This document shows, piece after piece, positions 12,901-21,638 of a stretch of 64,000 nucleotides of DNA. Numbering within the stretch: the first letter of the stretch is position 1; each line of letters begins with the position of its first letter. This stretch comes from Skeletonema tropicum (lineage: Eukaryota > Bacillariophyta > Thalassiosirophyceae > Thalassiosirales > Thalassiosiraceae). The stretch covers positions 2,294,001 to 2,358,000 of the forward strand of contig CM074133.1 in assembly GCA_037178625.1 (NCBI GenBank), written 5' to 3'. The position numbers were made by a program, and so were the translations under genes. The notes under the pieces are model-generated. The model was not told the origin of the DNA, searched no databases, and saw only the letters and a list, made by a program, of their open reading frames with translations.

Positions 12901-14058
12901 TGTCCACCAGCTAAAGGTGATGAATACATTTTTTATTGCCACCCTGTAAACCAGCTGACGCCCCGCAATGATATGCTGTGTGCTTGGTACAATAATACTC
13001 TCCAAAAAGCTAAGGAAGAAGGCATCGCGTTGGATATTAGGTCGCTCTATGATGACTACTTCAAAGATAACGTTGTCAATCGGAGAACTGGTGAACCATT
13101 CGACCCTACATCCCTCCCTTACTTTGATGGCGATTACGTGCCTGGAGAGATTGAGAAGATCATCAAAGATCTGGACGAAGACGATAACAGGCGAGAGGGA
13201 ACGAAGATTAAGGATGCGTCGAAATCGCTGACTGCTCCATCAAAATCAGAAGGCAAGCGTGCAGGAACCAGGTCCAACCCAGGAAAACTTGTCAACCAAG
13301 GCCGAGACAAAGTGATGAATCGCCTTGATCTTATTTTGTCACGAATGAAGGAAAATTTCTTTGTTGTTCAACTTCTTAGCGACGATTTCATCGATGCAGT
13401 GGAAGGAAATGCTGGTACTACTTCCGAGGGTGAGAAGAGTAGCGCATCAGATGATGATTCTTCCAAGTCCAGAACTATTGGCAAGAATCCATACATTCTC
13501 GATTTAGCTGAGAACAAGGACGGGAAAACTCCAATCCCCCTTTGCGAAGAAATAATTCCAGCGAGTACCAAAGACGAAGATCCCATCATGGAGCAAGAAT
13601 GCTTTGAGACAAGGTTGCAGTTTCTGAACTATTGCCAGAGGAATAACTATCAGTTCGATGAACTTCGGCGTGCCAAGTACACATCAACAATGGTGCTAGC
13701 TTACTTGCACAATCCTCGCGAAGAAAAAGAACAGCAGATCAAGGCTCACCTCGAAGTTATTGCTCATGCTGCCTCCTGCGATGGGTGTGTATCGAAGAAT
13801 TGCCGACGAATGAAGCAGCTCTTTTGTCATGTCAGAGAATGTGAATTGACTTACAAGAGAGGTTGCAAGATTTGTACCCGTCTATTCATGCTACTGATCA
13901 AGCATGCTCGTGACTGTCCTACAGACGGAAAGGCGTGTCCTATTCCCTTTTGCGAACGCATCAAGGAGAGAAATAGAATGTTGCTGAAACAACAGCGGCT
14001 AATGGATGATAGGAGACGTAATGCTCAAAATACTCGAGCCAAAGAAGACTCAGCTTAA
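6901..14058 (+). CDS. CBP/p300-class histone acetyltransferase (KIX-TAZ-bromo-PHD-HAT-TAZ), four exons
   Basis: Exons 6901-9887, 9971-11814, 11903-12519 and 12607-14058 join in frame to a protein of 2299 residues; every junction is GT-AG and restores a domain. Order: Gln-rich low-complexity N-terminus (1 to ~950); KIX (~958-1035), interrupted by intron 1; TAZ1 zinc finger (~1177-1256) with regularly spaced H-x3-C sets; Gln-rich coiled stretch; bromodomain (~1500-1610); CBP-type RING/PHD zinc region (~1620-1740) including 'WVQCDKCNDWVHQVC'; KAT11 catalytic domain (~1750-1990) with 'RRRVYISYLDSV' and 'IWSCPPAKGDEYIFYCHP'; TAZ2 (~2190-2277). This is a nuclear co-activator that acetylates histones and is recruited by transcription factors through KIX and TAZ. 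The ZZ finger expected between HAT and TAZ2 is not recognisable. Intron 3 (12520-12606) is 87 bp with no in-frame stop. Confidence 0.92.
7020..8720 (+). repeat. CAG/CAA repeat tract encoding polyglutamine
   Basis: Dense runs of CAG and CAA codons in the first exon of the acetyltransferase gene, with uninterrupted Gln runs of up to about nine to ten (for example near 7276, 8175 and 8381), mixed with Asn, Met, His and Ser. Such tracts are length-unstable and explain the spurious Ala- and Leu-rich frames on the opposite strand. Confidence 0.9.
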
Positions 14059-14539
14059 GAGGCTTCTTCAGAGGCACAAGAATTGTGTCGGTCATGTAAA
14101 TAATAATTTAAATTAGTAGATGATATCAAACTATTATCATTATGTACATACATTAAAATGTAAAGCTTCTGGAATCAGATCGTGAGCTCCTGTCCTCCAG
14201 GAGATCGGCAGGAAATATGATATGATGTTGACCTGGCTGTCCTCTGCCTGCATCCTGCATGCGGACCTCACACGAGAAAATAAGGGCACGATGACCGCGA
14301 TGAGAGAAGGAACTTGTGCTGATTCCTGGCCTGACTTCAAACCGCGATTTCAAACCTTCGTCCGCAAAAATCCAAAATCGAAGCGGAGGAAGAAGTTGTC
14401 TTGTCTTGTCAATCGGCAATCGGCAATCGGCAGAGAGCATGCAGAGCCGGCCGTAGAGTTTGCTAAAAATCAGTTTGAATCAACGCTCTAATTACGCTTG
14501 TGCATTGCATACTCTAATTACTATAGCAACCTCGGTAAA
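14059..14539. other. Intergenic, no feature recognised
   Basis: About 480 bp between two plus-strand genes: 3' region of the acetyltransferase ('aataataatttaaatt' near 14100) and 5' region of the palmitoyltransferase. A short direct repeat 'aatcggcaatcggcaatcgg' lies near 14410. Confidence 0.4.
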
Positions 14540-15929
14540 ATGTCGGCAACAGAAGCGCAGCCAAAAGCAAGTACCGAAAATAATGGCACCAATGATGAGA
14601 CCCCTCAGACTGACGCCGGTGACAATAATAGAGACGACCAATCACCACCAACAACAACAAATGGTACCGATGCCAACCCAACCGTAAAAAAAGTGTAAGT
14701 TCTTTTTTACTTGCTTCATTCGTTCTGTCCACTATTGCTCAAACCCCTCATGTCACTTTTACATCCTTAGATATGCGGTGTCAGTAAGATGGGAGCGAGA
14801 GCAGGAACGGCTTCAACAGGAAATGAATAATTCTTCAGCAGATCCTATTGCAAACAAACGACCTTGTTTCACATTCACAATAGAAGATTTTCATAAATAT
14901 TTTTGCTGTTGTGCACGAAGGGTGGGTTCGTTCTTTTTCTTGTTAGAAAAGAAAGATGGGAGCCCAATTATAGTTGCTGGACCGTGTTGGCCCTTCTGTA
15001 CATTTGTGACAGTACCATTAATCTTAGGTTTGAGCGCATTGGTGATGGTTTTCATAGTATTTAATAAAGATTCGGGGATGGTGAGTAGTGAAATGTATTT
15101 TATTTGAATATTCATGAGCAGTACCTCTTACATGCAACAATATCAATCAACAACATCATCAACAACAATATCAATGAACAGCCTTGGTGGTTTGCATTAA
15201 TCTACTGCCCAATATTAGTATTTGTCATGGTTGCACTATTTTGTGTCAGTTGTCGAGATCCTGGACTAATGGAGAGAGTCGATGACTTAGAAGCGGCGGA
15301 ACAAGGATGGTTTTGGAATGAGCAAGTGGGGAGTTATCGACCAGCCGGTGCTATGTATTGCAGAGAAGGCAAAGTAAGTATATTGGGTCCAATGCATTCT
15401 TTTAGCATTTGTCATGTGATGTTGACTAATTTGCAATGGACTCGTATCTGCAGGCTCTGATAAGTGACTTTGATCACGTGTGTCCTTGGACAGGCACAGG
15501 CATTGGACGAGGCAATATGCTCTCATTCAAGATATTTGTGTTCAGTGTGAACGTGTTGTGCTACTTGAGTGTGGGGTTGGTAATTTGGTTCGTATTTTTT
15601 GTTAACCTTATAAGCAAATAAGCAAAAGCATTCCCAACCTGTTAGGTAATAAACTTCTTGCATTTTTCGAAAGAGAAGGCCTTTACAAGTCGTGGTTACG
15701 GTCATTCTTCTTAGATGACTGGTAGATCTACACTCGTCGTTGCGTTTTTGTCATTTCAGCCAGCTTATTGTATCGGATATTGTTGTACATTATCAAACTT
15801 CATTTGAAATACATCACTCAGTATCTACTCCTCTTTGAAGAAGAGAATAATGATCTCACTTGTCCAAATGCAGCTACTGCCACAGCCGATGCCAAAAAAC
15901 CAGCAGCATATCTCACAATTAGCTCATGA
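14540..15929 (+). CDS. DHHC-type protein S-acyltransferase (palmitoyltransferase), multi-exon, 3' exons uncertain
   Basis: Supported exons are 14540-14694, 14771-15080, an exon from 15122 or 15182 to 15373, and one from 15454. They encode an acidic polar N-terminus, a transmembrane pair ('FVTVPLILGLSALVMVFIVF' and 'FALIYCPILVFVMVALF'), the family's 'SCRDPG' sequence, and a catalytic segment 'DFDHVCPWTGTGIGRGN' that corresponds to DHHC-CPW-G with Val in place of the second His. A further transmembrane stretch follows. Such enzymes attach palmitate to cysteines of membrane proteins in Golgi, ER or plasma membrane. The upstream Cys-rich zinc ligands are reduced. The 3' end is unresolved: reading on from 15454 stops at 15621; a strong acceptor at 15759 allows either a stop at 15807 or a last exon to 15929. 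More tail coding may lie to ~16220. Confidence 0.7.
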
Positions 15930-16736
15930 TGAAAGAACGGGAACTCACGGTCCCAATTGCGCAAATCTGCTCTTATATCTAGCTCCTTTGATACTGGTGA
16001 ACGCAGAGAAGATGATGCAAGTTAAGAAAGAAATTTCATGTGCATATATTTTGGTGGTGATGACCAAGTTGAGCAACACTTACTTCTATCGCTATCTCTC
16101 TCTAATGATCTCAAATTACGCCAGAACCAGTTACTTTCACCAGCACCCTTTCCAGGAACAAGTACATCTACTACTGCCTCTATCAGTTTGTCAACAATGA
16201 CTGCTGGTTTTATCTTTTAGCACGAGAACAATGCATGTAGATAGATGCGTTGAGCGGTTAGTTCTAAATGAAACGACGACGCAAATCAAGAGGGATTTAA
16301 ACCCATCACTTACTTTATTGAATGCATAGATGAAGGCGCATTGCCCACATATCCAGTCTAATGATATCATTGTCGATAGGTTTGAAGCAGCAAACACGTA
16401 CCACGTACTTCAGGTGATTGGGAGGAGGCGATCTTGGATCTTGGTGAATTCTTTTTCGGATCTGAGGGATTGTAGCCTTTCCATAGAATGGCAAAGAGTT
16501 TAGGATAACCGCGCTTCTCGAAATTACCAAGATGAATCTTCTGCGACTCCACGACAGATGAAACTTCAGTAACCGGTAACTCTCAGCCAACCAATTTTTG
16601 CACGACCGCTCACCACGCCATCGAAATCCACGGCAACCACACGTCTCGGTCTCGCCGTTTTTGAAACCGATACCGAATTGCTCACTTTTTTCTATTCTAA
16701 GTCATTACTACACCACACACCCCTCTTATTTCAACC
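15930..16736. other. Intergenic or unresolved 3' exons
   Basis: About 800 bp. 16038-16220 keeps an open Ser/Leu-rich frame in the same frame as the last candidate palmitoyltransferase exon and might be a further C-terminal exon. The rest is upstream sequence of the EFL gene, with a pyrimidine-rich leader just before its ATG. Confidence 0.35.
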
Positions 16737-18401
16737 ATGAGCAAGGAACATTTATCAGTTGTTGTCTGCGGACACGTCGATGCCGGTGAGTTATCTACGA
16801 GGCACGAGGCGCAATCAGTGCAGCGGTGGCGATGGCTGGTGGGCGGCGGAGCACATCACAGGCAAATTCGGGATCCCGCATCATTGCATCATTTTTTTAA
16901 TGGTTGATGAGTAGAAATGATATCATATCAACGTCTAGTTGTGGACATCAATCGCTCCAAATGCAATGCCATGTAGCAACTCTGCTGTAGCGGCAGCCCA
17001 TCGGCTGGAATGAAACGAGAATCAAACATGATTTGTTTATTCATCAATGCAAATGCTGACATATTTTTTCTCACATCAAATACTTTAGGAAAATCCACCA
17101 CCTGTGGTCACCTCATCTTCAAGCAGGGAGGAATCTCTGCTCGTGAGATGGAAAAGCTCCAGGCTTACGCTGAAGAGAAGGGAAAGGCTTCCTTCGGATT
17201 CGCCTACTACCTTGACACCTGTAAGGAGGAGCGTGACCGTGGAGTTACCATTCAGTGTAACACCAAGGAGTTCTTCACTGACAAGTACCACTACACGATC
17301 GTCGATGCCCCCGGCCACAAGGATTACATTAAGAACATGATCACCGGATCTGCCACCGCTGATGTTGGTCTTCTTCTTGTGCCTGCCGAGAAGGGAGGTT
17401 TCGAGGCCGCCATCGCCAAGGCCGATGCCAAGCTTGGAGTTGAGGAGGGACAAACCCGTCAGCACGCCCGTCTTCTCTACCTTCTTGGAGTTGAGCAACT
17501 CATCGTTGGTATCAACAAGATGGACTCCTGTAACTGGGACGAGGGACGTTTCAACGAAATCAAGGAAGAGTTCGTTAAGATGCTTCAAATGATCGGCTTC
17601 AAGCCCAAGAAGATCCCCTTCATTCCATACTCTGGATTCAACGGAGACAACCTTGTTGAGAAGTCCGATAAGTGCCCCTGGTACAAGGGATGGAAGGCCA
17701 ACATCACCCCCAAGAAGGCCGTTGAGGGATTCACCATCGTTGAAGCCTTGAACAACTTCATCCAGCCTCCTAAGCGTGAACCCACTCTTCCCGTCCGTCT
17801 TCCTATCTCCAACATCTACAACATCAAGGGAGTAGGACAGATCATTTGCGGTACCGTTGAGCAAGGAACTCTTCTCCCCGGAGATGTTATCGGAATCTGC
17901 CCCTCTGGACTTAAGGACAAGAAGATCTTCTCCATCGAACAACACAAGAAGGTTCTTGACAAGGCCGCACCCGGAGACTCCGTTGGTCTTTCCATCAAGG
18001 GTATCACCAAGGATGAGAAGGTCCAACCCGGTGACATCATCTACGTCCAAAAGGATGGAGAGCTCAAGCCCACCAAGTCTTTCACTGCAATGGTTTCCGT
18101 GCAAGAGCACCCTGGTGTCCTCAAGCCTGGATATGCCCCTGTTGTTTTCTGCCGTACCGCCAAGGTTGCGTGCAAGATGACCAAGATCTTGTGGAAGATG
18201 GGAAAGAAGACCGGTGGAGCTAAGGTTGACAACCCTCCTGAGCTTTCTCAATACGAGAACGCTGAGGTTGAGTTCCAGCCATCCCAACCCCTTTTCGTTG
18301 AGCCCTTCGAGAAGTGCGCCGCCCTTGGACGTATTGCCGTTATGGACTCCAACAGATTGAAGATGCTTGGAAAGGTCACATCCACTGTCTCCGCCGAGTG
18401 A
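16737..18401 (+). CDS. EFL: Elongation-factor-like GTPase (EFL), copy 1, complete
   Basis: Exons 16737-16785 and 17089-18401 encode 453 residues. It delivers aminoacyl-tRNA to the ribosome in lineages where EFL replaces EF-1A. G1 'GHVDAGKST' is split by the intron after the Gly codon's first base, G3 is 'DAPGHKD', G4 'NKMD'. EFL-like traits are 'KMGKKTGG' in domain III and '[12 protein letters not shown]' near the C-terminus, unlike EF-1A. EFL is patchily distributed and occurs in some diatoms, sometimes beside EF-1A. Codon use is strongly biased (AAG, GGA, ATC, CTT), unlike its neighbours and as expected for a very highly expressed gene; this bias also leaves a 400-codon antisense frame open. 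The 303-bp intron near the start is long for this window and may hold regulatory sequence. EF-1A is the alternative call but fits the C-terminus less well. Confidence 0.88.
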
Positions 18402-19226
18402 AAAGCCAGTTCAGTTTCAGATACTATTTTACGTGTGCTGATAAGTTTGAGAGTACTTCTCCGATTTAACAACACAGCATTTAGAATACGTGGAACGCTA
18501 TTGTCTTGAAATAAAAGTGTGTAAATAACATAAAAAGCAGAAATCAAATTATCTCCGTGTCTTGAGATTATCACTTCTACTTCGTTCTGATTGATTTTAG
18601 TAGCCTTGCTCCGTACAGTGATAGGGCGGGTTGCCCCTCACGCACTCTCTCCTCCATGAATAATCAACACTGCGTCTCTCAGAGAGGCGTAGCTGCGAGC
18701 GCAATTAGTTTGATTGATTGCAATTGAAAATACGTAGATTACGTCTTGATCTCTTGAAAGAAATAATACTTCTACTTCCGTAGTCTTTGTCCCATGTCTA
18801 CTGCACACTCCTCCTTTGACGACTTGATTTGTACCTACACCCTACTTTGCTGCATCGCTTAGCCTTTGCCCCATGCTTCTGCATACTCCTCCTTTCTGAG
18901 CTTTACTTATTGTCCATTGGTAACCCTTCACTTTGCTGCACTCTACTGTTGACCCGAGCCACATGCTGCGCCACACGCACATGCCACATGCTATGCATAC
19001 TCCATTGAAGGGCTAGACCCCTTTTTAGCGGTCCAATTATCACCGAATTTGGTGTCGAAATGTCGATAATGAACACCAGTACCGTCTCTGGTACCCAGTC
19101 TACTTGTCTTGGGGGATTTCTTGGGGTAAAGGAACACATCTGCCCGTCAATAAGAGATCAAATCTCGCTCAGATCTCTCGCTCATCATCTCCTTGTACAT
19201 CATTATGTTTTGTTGTGCTAACAACC
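18402..19226. other. Intergenic between EFL and WDR82 genes, copy 1
   Basis: About 825 bp: 3' region of EFL with AATAAA-like 'gaaataaaagtg' near 18509, then the promoter side of the WD40 gene. It contains the short direct repeats listed separately and no credible gene. Confidence 0.45.
18785..18940. repeat. Two imperfect direct repeats of 70-77 bp
   Basis: Units at 18785-18854 and 18864-18940 share 'ctttg-cccatg', 'actcctccttt' and a terminal 'ctttgctgca' with a diverged middle. A weaker third echo ('ccacatgct', 'tgcatactcc') lies at 18960-19005. The same arrangement recurs in the other copies of the block. Confidence 0.6.
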
Positions 19227-20475
19227 ATGGATTTTTCTTCGGAGCCAGGGCCAAAGATGGCCGCATGTATACGCGGCAGAGCAACAGCAACATCTCTCTC
19301 CTATCACGAATCGGGCTCGCATCTATTTGTGGCTTCAGAAGCGGATAGCGTACTGCGCATATTTGATTGTCTCAAAGGAGGTACTCCACAAATGATCAAG
19401 TTGCAGAGAGAAGGGATAAAGACTGTTAAATGCACACACCATCAACGCTGTGTTTTGTTTGCACCTGGCTCGAAAAATGGACCGAAGAAGAATAATGTTT
19501 ATTACTTGAGTGTACATGACAACAAAATATTGAGGGAGTTTGAGGGACACCAAGGCGTAGTATCATCAATAAGTATGAGCCCAGTGGATGACTCATTTCT
19601 AAGTTCGAGCGCAGATGGAACTGTCCGGTACGTTCTTCATTATTTTGCATTCTAACATGGAGTGGTCAGCTTCACATCTTTTCACTCACCTTTCACTCAC
19701 CAGTTAAATATCTTTGCTCCACCATACCTTCACGTTGCAGGCTATGGAATGTTGGAAAGTCAGGTAATAGTCTCTGCGAACTGAAATTACCCCAGACCGT
19801 GGAAGGTCCTCCTCTAGCTGCCTTTGATAGCACAGGGCTTGTATTTGGTGTTTCCGCCAAGATGGCTGGCGATGAAGGAAATGTGAGTTGTTGTCTTTCC
19901 TACCATCTATATCATATTTAAGTACTGCTAAAGCAATTCCACACCATCTCACTCAATTACGCTTCACCTACACAACTTTTTCATCATAATAGCATATAAA
20001 CCTATTTGACGCAAGAAACTATAGTGCTGGACCATTTTCAGAAATGCAAGTAAAACGACAGGACATCGAAGCCAAGCTACGATCGACAGGAAGCACACCT
20101 GAACGTGCCTATGCACTTAGCCGATCGGAATGGACATCTATAGACTTCAACAAATCTGGAAAACAAATTTTGATTGGCACAAACGGGGGAGTGGCTCTCA
20201 CGGTGGATGGCTATGAAGGATCAGTGATGCATTCATTTCAGATGGAGGGAGGTGCTGACAGTTCGCCTCTTCCCATGGCAGCATGTTTTACATCAGATGA
20301 CAAATCAGTTCTATGCGGTAATAATGATGGCACCGTGAGCTGCTATCAAGCTGATACTGGATTGCTAGCAAGGAAGTTGAGAGGTCACGTTGATCGTGTT
20401 AATTGCTTAGCTTCAAATCCAAAATATGCACAAATTGCTTCGTCTTGTACCAACACAGCTGTTTGGGTTTGGTAA
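19227..20475 (+). CDS. WD40 protein of the WDR82/Swd2 family, copy 1
   Basis: Three exons (19227-19627, 19741-19882, 19993-20475) give 341 residues. WDR82/Swd2 is a beta-propeller subunit of SET1/COMPASS H3K4 methyltransferase and of a 3'-end-processing phosphatase complex. Family-like features are the early 'SLSYHESGSHLFVAS' blade, 'EFEGHQGVVSSISMSP' followed by 'FLSSSADGTVRLW', 'HINLFDARNYSAGPF', and a last repeat 'LRGHVDRVNCLASNPKY' ending 'WVW'. Length is slightly above human WDR82 (313). It is convergent with the next gene, 211 bp apart. Another WD40 protein cannot be wholly excluded. Confidence 0.85.
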
Positions 20476-20686
20476 TCAAGATGCCGCATGAGTAAAAAGA
20501 AGCATATAATGAGTTTCGTACGATTTACTTTCAACGTTAGCCTATTTATTGATCACAACAACATATCCTCCTTTATTCACGACTTCAAAATTTCTTGTTA
20601 CATTATTTTTTGGTACAGTTGTTTTCGAACCTTCTACACTTGTAACAGCCTTTTATGTATGTACATGATGCCTTTCCTGTGGAGTA

Positions 20687-21253
20687 TCAAGAGCGCTGAG
20701 CACTTGCTACAACAGCAACCATTCCAATCTCAATGACGACTGGTATGAACGCCTTCGCAGTCTCCACTAATTCCGAATCTTTTGTTTTTGGCTTCGTTTC
20801 TTCTTTTACAAGTTCCAACTCTGAGGCTTCTTCTTGCAAAGAACAAGACGCAGTCATTAACTGACGACGCTCTACCTCTGTTATCATATCCACGTCCTCA
20901 CTGACTTCAGACATTGCCGTCTGCCAACAAGCATCTATTTGATAATTCTCTTCAAATTCATCAGATTTTCGATAGTTTAATGAAGTCGAAGATTGTGTCG
21001 TCCCTTCCGTAGTAGAAGATGATGCGCCCGCCTCTTTCGCATTGGCAGGACGTCTCATAGTCGAGAACATTCTGTGAGCACCACCGGCAAGAGTAGACCC
21101 AAAGACACGACGGGTAGTGAGCGGAGACGAAGATGGTAAACGTCGGCCACGCCTGGATGATTTTCTTGGGCGAGAGGAGAAGGATGAGACCGACCTAACG
21201 CTGACGGCTATGATCAAGAGAAGGATGTAGGAGTGCCGGCGATTCATTTTCAT
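20687..21253 (-). CDS. Small plastid-targeted protein of unknown function, copy 1
   Basis: 188 residues, single exon. Residues 1-25 form a signal peptide (basic start, 'YILLLIIAVSV' core) ending 'VSS' before Phe, followed by a Ser/Arg-rich, acid-free stretch. This is the S-F version of the bipartite plastid-targeting signal of diatoms, so stroma is the likely destination. The middle is acidic and Ser/Thr-rich. The C-terminus has a ~19-residue hydrophobic stretch ('FIPVVIEIGMVAVVASA') that may anchor it in a membrane. No family is recognised. It is divergent from the PrimPol gene, with ~385 bp between the start codons that presumably carries both promoters. Confidence 0.75.
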   Translation of the reverse strand: MKMNRRHSYILLLIIAVSVRSVSSFSSRPRKSSRRGRRLPSSSPLTTRRVFGSTLAGGAHRMFSTMRRPANAKEAGASSSTTEGTTQSSTSLNYRKSDEFEENYQIDACWQTAMSEVSEDVDMITEVERRQLMTASCSLQEEASELELVKEETKPKTKDSELVETAKAFIPVVIEIGMVAVVASAQRS

Positions 21254-21638
21254 TGCTGATCTTTTATGGTAGTGTGGCGAAGGGCGAAGGCAAGATTATT
21301 TGAGTTGATGTTGTCCCAAACCAAAAGAGAGTGATACAGATTGAAGGCAAGAGCGAAAGCAATCGAACAACTTCCAATTTGCTTCCAATTCTGTGAGAAG
21401 GTCGAATTTATTTTGTGCGTGAGTCGTGAGCGGTGCTGCCGGTGGATGACGCGATGCAACGTAAGAGCTGAAAGAATCTTTTCTGGTAATCTCTTTGTCG
21501 TTTTAGCTCGAAGCGGGCGAGAAAAAAAATCGCCAGAACGAAATCTAATGAGTGATCATTGTTGTTGGTTGTTGCTCTGTATTGATTTGCTTCAGGCAAC
21601 TGTATGTCAAGGTTGTTGCGTTGATACTCTGTATTTGG

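Noticed and set aside
16315..16590. Minus-strand frame upstream of EFL
   Set aside because: No recognised motif; two overlapping frames compete and neither has coding-like composition.
17085..18287. 400-codon open frame antisense to EFL
   Set aside because: It arises from the strong codon bias of EFL (no TTA/CTA/TCA codons in the complementary register), has Leu/Gly/Val-rich shadow composition, and EFL on the other strand is certain.
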